From: UBA5972 sp964567685
Lineage (GTDB): Bacteria; Pseudomonadota; Alphaproteobacteria; Rhodobacterales; Rhodobacteraceae
Assembly: GCA_964567685.1 (NCBI GenBank)
Contig: CAZMNO010000006.1
Span: forward strand, 1 to 64,000
DNA length: 64,000 nt
Direction: 5' to 3'
Numbering within the stretch: the stretch's first letter is position 1; each line of letters starts with the position of its first letter. The notes below the pieces were generated by a model. It was not told the origin of the DNA. It searched no databases and saw only the letters and a program-made list of their open reading frames with translations. This document shows, in pieces, positions 1 to 7,586 of this stretch. A program made the position numbers and the translations under genes.

Positions 1-55
1 GAGTGCCGGCCTGTCACGCCGGAGGTCGCGGGTTCGAGCCCCGTCAACCGCGCCA
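1..55 (+). tRNA. tRNA-Asp (GTC), 5'-truncated by the window edge
   Basis: The sequence begins at tRNA position 23 and runs through the anticodon arm (CCGGCCTGTCACGCCGG, anticodon GTC), the T arm (GGTTCGAGCC) and the acceptor 3' strand CAACCGC, followed by discriminator G and an encoded CCA at 53-55. It is identical over this length to the tRNA that starts at 76. Confidence 0.9.
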
Positions 56-75
56 CTGGCACCAAACACACCCTG

Positions 76-252
76 GCGGTTGTAGCTCAGTTGGTTAGAG
101 TGCCGGCCTGTCACGCCGGAGGTCGCGGNNNNNNNNNNNNNNNNNNNNNNNNNNNNNNNNNNNNNNNNNNNNNNNNNNNNNNNNNNNNNNNNNNNNNNNN
201 NNNNNNNNNNNNNNNNNNNNNNNNNNNNGTTCGAGCCCCGTCAACCGCGCCA
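76..252 (+). tRNA. tRNA-Asp (GTC), interrupted by a 100-N assembly gap
   Basis: Bases 76-128 are tRNA-Asp positions 1-53 (GCGGTTGTAGCTCAG..., anticodon GTC). Bases 229-252 are positions 54-77 including the encoded CCA. The two flanks add up to exactly one 77-nt tRNA, so the gap sits inside a repeat. Either no sequence is missing, or one or more further tRNA-Asp units plus spacer have been collapsed here. Confidence 0.85.
129..228. other. assembly gap of 100 N
   Basis: There are exactly 100 N bases, which looks like a placeholder of conventional length. The gap falls inside a tRNA-Asp sequence whose near-identical neighbour ends 20 bases before it starts, as expected of a tandem tRNA array an assembler could not resolve. 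Confidence 0.95.
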
Positions 253-272
253 ATTCAGGTAGTGTCGTGCGA

Positions 273-743
273 TTACCAGTCGATGTGCTTTTTGAAGTCG
301 TCCAGCTGGCGCTCCCAGACATTCAGGCTTTCTACGAACGCGTCGGTCGAGATTCCTGGACCCCACATGTTAATGTCGAACTTGACAACGATATCACCGT
401 CTTCAGCCCAGTGGGCTTTGACGTAACGATTGATGCGGTTCCACTCGTTCAGATCGGGCTTGTCGCTGGACTCGTTCAGAGTGAAAGAGGCGGATAGCTG
501 AATGGACTGGCAACCAGACCCGTCATTGCAGGAGTAGAAAAAGACCGCATAGTTCAGCCCTGCAGCGTTTGACGAGATCATCGGATCACCGACAGAATCC
601 TTTTCCAGCTTGGCCCTGTAGCCAAGGTCACGAATAGCCTCGGCTATGTCTATGGCGTTTTTCGGGCTGATCATTTCCTGAGCCTGCAAAGCCGGCGCAG
701 ATATCAGCAGGAAGCCGGTGATTAGAGAGACAGCCCATTTCAT
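273..743 (-). CDS. YbjN domain-containing secreted protein
   Basis: A 156-aa protein beginning MKWAVSLITGFLLISAPALQAQ, a typical Sec signal peptide cleaved after the AQA/LQA region. The remainder (ISPKNAIDIAEAIRDLGYRA..., NYAVFFYSCNDGSGCQSI, NRINRYVKAHWAEDGDIVV) follows the YbjN/T3SS-chaperone-like fold seen in many alphaproteobacterial periplasmic proteins of unknown role. The start at 743 is preferred over the longer reading frame (to 1010) because AAAGGG lies just upstream and the signal peptide begins here. A CxxxxxxC pair (CNDGSGC) could form a disulfide. The function is unknown; family assignment is by recognition of sequence pattern only. Confidence 0.75.
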   Translation of the reverse strand: MKWAVSLITGFLLISAPALQAQEMISPKNAIDIAEAIRDLGYRAKLEKDSVGDPMISSNAAGLNYAVFFYSCNDGSGCQSIQLSASFTLNESSDKPDLNEWNRINRYVKAHWAEDGDIVVKFDINMWGPGISTDAFVESLNVWERQLDDFKKHIDW

Positions 744-883
744 ATTATTACCCTTTCGCATTGAAGTACCTGCGCAAGCGTAACTTGAGTCGTCGGTTAA
801 GCAAAGCATTAACAAAGCCACGGATCGATTCGTTCTTGGAGTGTGCAGCGCCATCAATGGCCTTCCAAGCGTATACCTGAAAT

Positions 884-2206
884 TCACGAGTTGATATAGT
901 GTAACACACTGAATTTCTTCCGAAACGCTGAGACCTCCTGGGCGATTTCTTCCGGTGAGCTGTTGCCAAGAGCTGCGGCGATATAACCGGCGATGGTCTC
1001 TACATGGCATTCGTCGATGCCCCAGCGCACAATCTCTGGTGTACCGATGCGCAAGCCGTTCAAATCACCGGCGACCGGGTCGATTGGCAAGCCGATCCCA
1101 CAGGTCAGGATATTTGCCCGCCTCAGCTTTTTTGCCGCTGTCTGACCCCCACCATAGGCCGCCGCCTCTATCGCAAACTGATGCGATTGGGTGGCGCCCT
1201 TGTTGCTGGCGAAAAGGTGAATTCCCTTGTCTGCCAACGCCTGCGCCAAAGCTTGCGAGACCGAGACCATTTTCTTGGCATAGGCCGGCCCGTGCCTGCG
1301 CCAGTCAAGCATGCTCATCGCCAGCGCTGCCGATTTCGCCACATCAAAATTGGCGGTAAGACCGGGGAAGGCTATCTTATCCAGCCGTTCCGCCAGATCG
1401 GCCTCGTTGGTCACGATCAACCCTCCAGCCGGCCCGCCAAGGCTTTTATAGGTGCTCATCGTCATCAGATGCGCCCCTTCTGCCAGCGGGTCAGGCCAGG
1501 CGCCACCAGCTATCATGCCGCAAAGATGAGCGGCATCAAACAACACCCGCGCGCCGATTTCATCGGCAATCGCACGTACTTCACCAACCGGATGCCAAAA
1601 CAGATTCAGGCTGCCACCAACCGTGATCAGCTTTGGTTTCTTTGCAGCTGCAAGCGCTCTTAATCCTTCAAGGTCAATCGTATAGCCGTCACTGTTAACC
1701 GGGGCGTGGTGAATCTGAAGCCCATAGAGCCCAGCCGCGCCTGCATCGTGATGGGTCACATGCCCGCCAATATCAGCAGGCGGCACAATGATCGCATCAC
1801 CGGGTCGGCAGGTAGCCATGAATGCCATCAAATTGGCCATCGCACCGGACGCAATCCGTATTTCCGCAAAGCTTGCGCGAAAGACTTCGGCCACCAGACT
1901 TGCAGCGATCACCTCAATCTCTTCAATCGCCTCCAGCCCCATCTCGTATTTATCGCCCGGATAGCCAAGTGAAGGCCGCGACCCCAGGCCTGACGCCAGC
2001 AAAGCCTCGGCGCGCGGGTTCATCACATTGGTTGCCGGGTTGAGATTGAGGCATTCGACCTCGTGAATGTCGCGATTGGCCTTGGTCAGCGAGACCAGCT
2101 TTGCCGCAAGCGCACCGCTCTTGGCCGTTGCGGTTTCAGCGGCAATCGACTGAACCAGCGCCTCACATTCAGGTGGCACCCAGTCACGGGAACTCAGATA
2201 TTGCAT
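884..2206 (-). CDS. serine hydroxymethyltransferase-family PLP enzyme, divergent paralogue
   Basis: A 440-aa fold-type I PLP protein with clear SHMT layout: GGHVTHHD near residue 148, DAAHLCGMIAGG at 224-235, the Schiff-base lysine region STYKSLGGPAGG with Lys254, and the late LRIGTPEIVRWG block. It departs from true GlyA at two places. The GlyA motif EGYPGKRYYGG is SLGYPGDKYEMG here, so the catalytic Glu is Leu80. The TTHKTLRGPRGG lysine motif has lost its His and both Arg. The stop is followed by YbjN on the same strand with about 140 bases between them. It may act on another beta-hydroxy amino acid or work without tetrahydrofolate. The family call is firm; the reaction is not known. Confidence 0.8.
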   Translation of the reverse strand: MQYLSSRDWVPPECEALVQSIAAETATAKSGALAAKLVSLTKANRDIHEVECLNLNPATNVMNPRAEALLASGLGSRPSLGYPGDKYEMGLEAIEEIEVIAASLVAEVFRASFAEIRIASGAMANLMAFMATCRPGDAIIVPPADIGGHVTHHDAGAAGLYGLQIHHAPVNSDGYTIDLEGLRALAAAKKPKLITVGGSLNLFWHPVGEVRAIADEIGARVLFDAAHLCGMIAGGAWPDPLAEGAHLMTMSTYKSLGGPAGGLIVTNEADLAERLDKIAFPGLTANFDVAKSAALAMSMLDWRRHGPAYAKKMVSVSQALAQALADKGIHLFASNKGATQSHQFAIEAAAYGGGQTAAKKLRRANILTCGIGLPIDPVAGDLNGLRIGTPEIVRWGIDECHVETIAGYIAAALGNSSPEEIAQEVSAFRKKFSVLHYINS

Positions 2207-2313
2207 TGAACCTCCGTTTTCAGCCCGCGCCAGACAAACTCAAATTCCATCGAAACACAATCGCCATCATTGTTTCAGAAATTCTCGCGCCGCAGGCTCA
2301 AAATCTCTTTCAG

Positions 2314-3039
2314 TCAATTCTCAACTTGCTTGTAAAGCTTCTCATAAACTTTGATTTGCTGAAGCGCCGCCGTCTTGGCACCGCCGAGTTTCACTTCCAG
2401 ACCTATCAGTTCTGCTGCCAATTTACTCACCGGGCGAAATTTTTTATCTGCATCGATCCTGTGCGCCCTGATCGCCACCGCCTGGTTGCCCTGATAAAGA
2501 TCATCGCTGGCAAACTTTCGCCCGGTCACCTTTTTTCGGGCGATATTCAAGGCATCAAGGCTCTTCTGATATATCTTGTCAGCCTTTTTGAATTGCGCCC
2601 GTGCCTGGGTGATACGCGCATCCAGAGCCTCGAATTTCTTAACCAGGGCGAGCATTTTCAACCGCTCCTTTTGCAATCTGGCTTTCAACGCTTCTGCCCG
2701 CATTTTGGCCTTTGCCTCTTCTTCCGCAATCAGATCGGCGCGCCAGCTTCTTTCGGTAGACCGTGCCTTGTTATAATCGGACTCAAGTTTTCTTTTGTCA
2801 GCGTCGATCAGCTTGCCAAGTTCAAGTATGGATTCTTCCAACCGCTTGGCCTTGGTCTGTGCGGTCGTTCCCCGTTTAATGACGCTCTTGATGTTCTTTT
2901 TCTGCTCACGCAATGCGCCGGACAGTTCCTTGACAGCCTTAGTTTTAAAGAGCGCAGGGCTTTGTCTGCGCATCGTCAGCAGCCCGGCCTCGGCCTGCAG
3001 GGACAGCTGTAAAAAAGAAATGATATTGCTTGAGTTCAC
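2314..3039 (-). CDS. coiled-coil protein, probably the C-terminal part of a frameshifted gene
   Basis: This 241-aa frame is rich in Lys, Glu, Ala and Leu and reads as a long coiled coil from about residue 45 to 190 (KRLEESILELGKLIDADKRK, EEEAKAKMRAEALKARLQKE). Its annotated start is a GTG with no recognisable ribosome binding site. The frame just upstream on the minus strand (2945-3283) has a strong binding site and a signal peptide but loses sense near the A6 run at 3011-3016. Removing one base there would join the two into a single secreted coiled-coil protein of about 320 aa. No specific family recognised. Confidence 0.55.
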   Translation of the reverse strand: MNSSNIISFLQLSLQAEAGLLTMRRQSPALFKTKAVKELSGALREQKKNIKSVIKRGTTAQTKAKRLEESILELGKLIDADKRKLESDYNKARSTERSWRADLIAEEEAKAKMRAEALKARLQKERLKMLALVKKFEALDARITQARAQFKKADKIYQKSLDALNIARKKVTGRKFASDDLYQGNQAVAIRAHRIDADKKFRPVSKLAAELIGLEVKLGGAKTAALQQIKVYEKLYKQVEN

Positions 3040-3283
3040 CAGCCCAGAATCTGGCGATCTTCCGATGGCCGAGAAGCGCCAGTATCCTAAGTTGGGTTAG
3101 CGCGGCGAGGTATCGCCTGAACAATTCACGCGATAACAGCATGACCAGATATCTGGTTTTTGCGGAAACACGCCTGGTCGGTCTCTGGTTCTCCGGCCCC
3201 CCTGCGTTGGTTAGCGTTGGCAATGAATATGTGCTTGTTAGTGCCAGTGCGAAAAGAGACTTTTGAAATGTTCTTCGGTCCAT
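2945..3283 (-). pseudogene. N-terminal signal-peptide part of the same coiled-coil gene (frameshifted)
   Basis: The frame starts with ATG at 3283 behind GAGGGTAAT, a good ribosome binding site. It encodes MDRRTFQKSLFALALTSTYS, an RR-containing, possibly Tat-type signal peptide, then a basic helical stretch (SRELFRRYLAALTQLRILAL). After position ~3016 the reading (FTAVPAGRGRAADDAQTKPC) loses the helical character, while the other frame continues with a plausible helical sequence (LQLSLQAEAGLLTMRRQSPA). The switch coincides with a T6 homopolymer on the coding strand. A sequencing error and a real frameshift mutation are equally possible. Confidence 0.5.
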
Positions 3284-3414
3284 ATTACCCTCACTGATAC
3301 GTTGACAATCGGCGCAATCCTAGCACGACCTGAAATCCAATCAATCTTCGTGGCTTGGGCTTGATTGATCGGCCCCGCTCGGTCATGACTCGGTTGAAAT
3401 GAGGGAGGACAGGA

Positions 3415-4482
3415 ATGGCTTTGCCAATCAATGATCAGCTGCGCTGGTGGGGAATTGGAATCTTAGTCCTGATTCTGGTCCTGTGGCTGCTGGGCGATGT
3501 CATCCTGCCCTTCGTTGCCGGGGCCGCGATTGCCTATTTCCTGGATCCGGTGGCTGATCGGCTGGAGCGGATGGGCTGCAGCCGGGTTATCGCGACCGTG
3601 ATCATCACGCTGGTCGGGATTTTCGCTTTCATCGCCGTGGCGCTGGTTCTGATCCCGACCTTCATCAACCAGCTCAGTGCCCTGATCGCCGAGGCACCGA
3701 CCTATTCCGCTCAGCTTCAGCTGTTTTTGCAAGAACGCATTCCGGCGCTTATGGAAGCGGAATCCGCATTGCGTCAAACGCTTGATTCCATAGGAGAATC
3801 CCTCAGGGCACGCAGTGGCCAACTGGCCAACACGGTCATCACCTCGGCCTTTTCAGTGATCGACGCGATCATATTTATCGTCGTCGTGCCGGTGGTGGCT
3901 TTCTATCTGTTGCTCGACTGGGACCGGATGATTGCCGTGATCGACGGCTGGCTGCCGCTTGATCACGCCGATACGCTGCGCGAGATCGCCCGTGACGTAG
4001 ATCGGGTTCTTGCAGGTTTCGTGCGCGGCCAACTTAGCGTCAGCGCCATCCTTGGCACGTTTTACGCGCTCTCGCTGGCGCTGGTGGGGTTGCAATTCGG
4101 GCTGGCGGTCGGGCTGATTGCTGGTCTGATCTCATTCATCCCGTATGTCGGCTCGGTTATCGGTGGGGCACTGGCAATCGGGCTGGCGCTGTTTCAGTTC
4201 TGGTCGGAACCCTGGTGGATCGCCGTCGTTGCCGGGATTTTCGTCGCCGGGCAAATGGTTGAAGGCAATTTCCTCACCCCCAAACTCGTCGGGGGTTCGG
4301 TTGGGTTGCATCCGGTCTGGCTGATGTTTGCCTTGTCGGTGTTTGGTACGATGTTCGGCTTTGTCGGTCTTCTTGTAGCCGTGCCGCTGGCTGCAACGCT
4401 TGGTGTCTTTTCGCGCTTTGGCATCAGGCAATATCTGGCAGGGCGGCTCTATCAGGGGCTTGGCGGTAAGGCCGGAGAGTAA
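3415..4482 (+). CDS. AI-2E family transporter (PerM/TqsA-like permease)
   Basis: A 355-aa integral membrane protein with about eight hydrophobic segments in the order of the PF01594 family: an N-terminal pair (LVLILVLWLLGDVILPFVAG), a soluble region around residues 85-135 (LIAEAPTYSAQLQLFLQERI), then the conserved central and C-terminal helices including GLISFIPYVGSVIGG and EGNFLTPKLVGGSVGLHP. The family exports autoinducer-2 in a few cases and acts in Na+/H+ exchange or unknown export in others, so no substrate can be assigned. GAGGGAGGACAG lies just upstream of the ATG. It is followed after 3 bases by the HdaA-like gene, a pairing common in alphaproteobacteria. Confidence 0.88.
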   Translation: MALPINDQLRWWGIGILVLILVLWLLGDVILPFVAGAAIAYFLDPVADRLERMGCSRVIATVIITLVGIFAFIAVALVLIPTFINQLSALIAEAPTYSAQLQLFLQERIPALMEAESALRQTLDSIGESLRARSGQLANTVITSAFSVIDAIIFIVVVPVVAFYLLLDWDRMIAVIDGWLPLDHADTLREIARDVDRVLAGFVRGQLSVSAILGTFYALSLALVGLQFGLAVGLIAGLISFIPYVGSVIGGALAIGLALFQFWSEPWWIAVVAGIFVAGQMVEGNFLTPKLVGGSVGLHPVWLMFALSVFGTMFGFVGLLVAVPLAATLGVFSRFGIRQYLAGRLYQGLGGKAGE

Positions 4483-4485
4483 GGC

Positions 4486-5157
4486 GTGCCGGAACAACTG
4501 ACTTTTAATTTGCCGGTGCGCACAGCGCTGGGTCGTGATGATTTCTTTGTCGCGCCGTCAAACAAGTTGGCTTTGCAGGCCCTTGAAAACTGGCAAGACT
4601 GGCCTTTGGCGCGCGCGGTTCTCGTGGGCGCGCCCGGGGCCGGCAAAACCCACCTGGCGCGGGTTTTTCAGCAAATCACCGGCGCTGTTTCGGTTAAGGC
4701 AACGGAAGTATCGGAGCCGGATTTGCCGGGCCTTGTTGATGCCACTTGCCTTGTTGTTGAGGATATCAACCGAATTGTCGGCAACTCAGCTCAGGAGCAG
4801 GGGCTTTTTCATCTGCTCAACATGGCCCAGAGCAGCGTCACCAGCCTGCTGTTGACAAGCACTCTGCCGCCCGCACGCCTGTCGTTTGTCCTCCCCGATC
4901 TCAAAAGCCGCCTCAATGCAACCCAGCTGGTGTCGCTTGATGCACCTGATGACTCGCTTCTGGCGGCGATGCTGGTGAAGCAATTCTCCGACCGGCAGCT
5001 TGTGATTAGCCACAGGCTCATTCCATATCTCTTAAGCCGGATGGACCGCAGTGCCGCTGCCGTCGGACAACTGGTCGATGCGCTGGACAGCCGGGCACTG
5101 GCAGAAAAGCGACCGCTCAGCCGTGCTTTGGCCCGTGAGGTTCTGGACAAGCTCTGA
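4486..5157 (+). CDS. hdaA: DnaA-related regulatory ATPase, HdaA-like
   Basis: A 223-aa protein with the DnaA AAA+ core but no DNA-binding domain IV. The N-terminus (PEQLTFNLPVRTALGRDDFF) fits the beta-clamp-binding QxxxFxLP-type start of Hda proteins. Walker A is GAPGAGKTHLARVF (about residues 49-62), a degenerate Walker B is CLVVEDIN, and a sensor-2 region is SRMDRSAAAVGQLVDALD. Hda with the clamp stimulates hydrolysis of DnaA-ATP after initiation. The start is GTG at 4486, 3 bases after the permease stop, and ppk1 follows. Placement beside ppk is conserved in alphaproteobacteria. Symbol by homology of layout. Confidence 0.8.
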   Translation: MPEQLTFNLPVRTALGRDDFFVAPSNKLALQALENWQDWPLARAVLVGAPGAGKTHLARVFQQITGAVSVKATEVSEPDLPGLVDATCLVVEDINRIVGNSAQEQGLFHLLNMAQSSVTSLLLTSTLPPARLSFVLPDLKSRLNATQLVSLDAPDDSLLAAMLVKQFSDRQLVISHRLIPYLLSRMDRSAAAVGQLVDALDSRALAEKRPLSRALAREVLDKL

Positions 5158-5203
5158 CAGTTGACCGATAGTTCCCTCTCAGCAAAGAAACAGATCAGCG
5201 GCC

Positions 5204-7381
5204 ATGACCAATGCAGATTTCCTGAATGCGCCTTTTGAGGTTGCAGAGGAACTTCCCAATTTCGATAACAAAGGACCGGAAAGGTTTTTCAATCGCGAAC
5301 TTTCCTGGCTGGCCTTTAACTGGCGGGTACTGGATGAGGCGCAGAACCCGGATGTCCCGTTGCTGGAGCGGGTGCGCTTTTTGTCGATCTCGGCCACCAA
5401 TCTTGACGAGTTTTATACCGTGCGTGTTGCAGGCCTTCGCGAGTTGCAGCGCAACGGTGTCACCCGTCCCGCAGCCGATGGTCTGAGCCCGGCGGCTCAG
5501 CTCACCCTGATTGACGCGGACGCACGTGCTCTCATCCTGCGCCAGCAGGAATGCTGGGCGGGGATCAAGAAGGAACTGGAAGGCGAGGGGATCTCGCTTC
5601 TGACCCGCGCTGAACTGAGTGATGATGACCGCGACGCCCTCAACCGCATTTTTCTGGAGCAGGTTTTCCCTGTTCTCAGCCCTTTGGCGATTGACCCGGC
5701 GCATCCGTTTCCATTCATTCCCAACGAAGGCCTGTCACTGGCGCTGGAACTTGCGCGCAGCAAGGACGCGCAGAAACTGACATTGCTGTTGCCGATCCCG
5801 CATCAGATCGACAGATACATTCGGTTGCCCGGTGCCAAGGGTGAAAAGGTGCGCCTGCTGCCGCTGGAAGAACTCCTGTTGGACAATATCGCAGCCCTCT
5901 TCCCTGGCTATGGCATCAAGGGCAGCTGCACCTTCCGTGTCCTGCGTGACAGCGACCTTGAGGTCGAGGAAGAAGCCGAGGATCTGGTGCGCGAGTTTGA
6001 AACCGCACTCAAACGTCGCCGTCGCGGCGAGGTGATCCGCCTTTCAATCTCGGGCAACGCCCCGGCCAACCTCAGAAAGCTGGTCTCAGATGCCTTGCAT
6101 GTCGGCGATGACGAGATCATCGAAATGGGTGGGATCATCGGCATTTCCGACCTTAGCGAACTGGTCCTGAGCAGCCGACCCGATCTTTTATGGCCGAAAT
6201 TCACCCCAAGGGTGCCTGAGCGTGTGCAGGATCACGAGGGCGATATATTTGCGGCAATCCGGCAAAAGGATATGCTTCTTCATCACCCCTATGAAACCTT
6301 TGACATGGTGATCCGCTTTTTGAAACAGGCAGCGGCTGATCCGGATGTTCTGGCAATCAAGCAGACGCTTTACCGTACTTCAAATGAATCCCCCATCGTC
6401 TCGGCCCTTTGTGAAGCTGCCGAAGAGGGCAAATCGGTTACCGCCCTTGTGGAGTTGAAAGCGCGGTTCGATGAAGCCGCCAATATCCGGCAATCGCGCC
6501 GGCTTGAACGTGCCGGGGCGCATGTGGTCTATGGGTTTCTCGACTGGAAGACGCACGCAAAAATCTCAACCGTGGTGCGGCGCGAAGGCAAGAAGCTGGC
6601 GACATATACGCATTTTGGCACCGGCAATTACCACCCGATTACTGCCCGCATCTATACGGATCTGTCGCTTTTCACCTGCGACGCCGCCCTTGGCCGCGAT
6701 GCAACGCGCGTGTTCAATTACGTTTCAGGCTACGCCAAACCCGATCAGCTCGAAAACCTGTCGATATCGCCGGACGGGATGAAGTCGACCCTGCTTGATG
6801 GCATAGCACAAGAAATCGAACATGCCCGAGCTGGCAAACCGGCAGAGATCTGGGCCAAGATGAATTCGGTGATCGAAAGTGATGTGATTGACGCGCTTTA
6901 TGCCGCATCTGCCGAAGGGGTGAAGATCAGCCTTGTGGTGCGCGGCATCTGTGGCCTGCGCCCCGGCATCAAGGGCTTGTCGGAAAATATCCGCGTCAAA
7001 TCCATCGTCGGACGGTTTCTGGAACATTCGCGCATCGTCTGTTTTGGCAACGGCCACGGGCTGCCCGCCAAAAAGGCGCGGGTCTATATGTCATCAGCCG
7101 ATTGGATGGGGCGCAACCTCAACCGCCGGGTGGAAACGCTGGTGGAAATAACCAACAAAACCGTGCACGCTCAGGTGATGAGCCAGATCATGGCTGCCAA
7201 CCTGGCCGATCAGGCGCAAAGCTGGGTTCTGAGGCCTGATGGCCGGTTCGAGCGGCACAAACGGAAATCCGGCGAACATCTTTTCAACTGCCACCGCTTC
7301 TTCATGGAAAATCCGTCCCTTTCCGGTCGTGGCTCAGTCGGGGCCAAAGACGTGCCCAAACTCACCCATACCGAAGACTGA
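5204..7381 (+). CDS. ppk1: polyphosphate kinase 1
   Basis: A 725-aa protein of normal length for PPK1, which reversibly polymerises the gamma-phosphate of ATP into polyphosphate. The N domain begins FFNRELSWLAFNWRVLDEAQ, a family hallmark. Later blocks include DMLLHHPYETFDMVIRFLKQ, ALVELKARFDEAANI, the catalytic-His region YTHFGTGNYHPITARIYTD, and the second PLD-like block RFLEHSRIVCFGNG with DWMGRNLNRRVE. It lies 46 bases after hdaA and is followed by the Ppx gene, so synthesis and breakdown of polyphosphate are encoded together. The C-terminus (HKRKSGEHLFNCHRFFMENP) is slightly extended. Confidence 0.96.
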   Translation: MTNADFLNAPFEVAEELPNFDNKGPERFFNRELSWLAFNWRVLDEAQNPDVPLLERVRFLSISATNLDEFYTVRVAGLRELQRNGVTRPAADGLSPAAQLTLIDADARALILRQQECWAGIKKELEGEGISLLTRAELSDDDRDALNRIFLEQVFPVLSPLAIDPAHPFPFIPNEGLSLALELARSKDAQKLTLLLPIPHQIDRYIRLPGAKGEKVRLLPLEELLLDNIAALFPGYGIKGSCTFRVLRDSDLEVEEEAEDLVREFETALKRRRRGEVIRLSISGNAPANLRKLVSDALHVGDDEIIEMGGIIGISDLSELVLSSRPDLLWPKFTPRVPERVQDHEGDIFAAIRQKDMLLHHPYETFDMVIRFLKQAAADPDVLAIKQTLYRTSNESPIVSALCEAAEEGKSVTALVELKARFDEAANIRQSRRLERAGAHVVYGFLDWKTHAKISTVVRREGKKLATYTHFGTGNYHPITARIYTDLSLFTCDAALGRDATRVFNYVSGYAKPDQLENLSISPDGMKSTLLDGIAQEIEHARAGKPAEIWAKMNSVIESDVIDALYAASAEGVKISLVVRGICGLRPGIKGLSENIRVKSIVGRFLEHSRIVCFGNGHGLPAKKARVYMSSADWMGRNLNRRVETLVEITNKTVHAQVMSQIMAANLADQAQSWVLRPDGRFERHKRKSGEHLFNCHRFFMENPSLSGRGSVGAKDVPKLTHTED

Positions 7382-7586
7382 CCGGCAATAAAAAGCTTTG
7401 CCAGCCCCCTTCTTCTTTTCAATAGATATCCCCCGCGCGGAGCGCATTTCATCCTGGGCCATCATCTCAGCCGCCAAAACCGATATTTTTACCACCGAGA
7501 CAAAGAAGCGCTTTGACAGGCTTGTGAAAATATCAGGATTTTTTTAGGTTCCGGCATCTGATTGCCACATCAAGGTCGGCCCGCGC

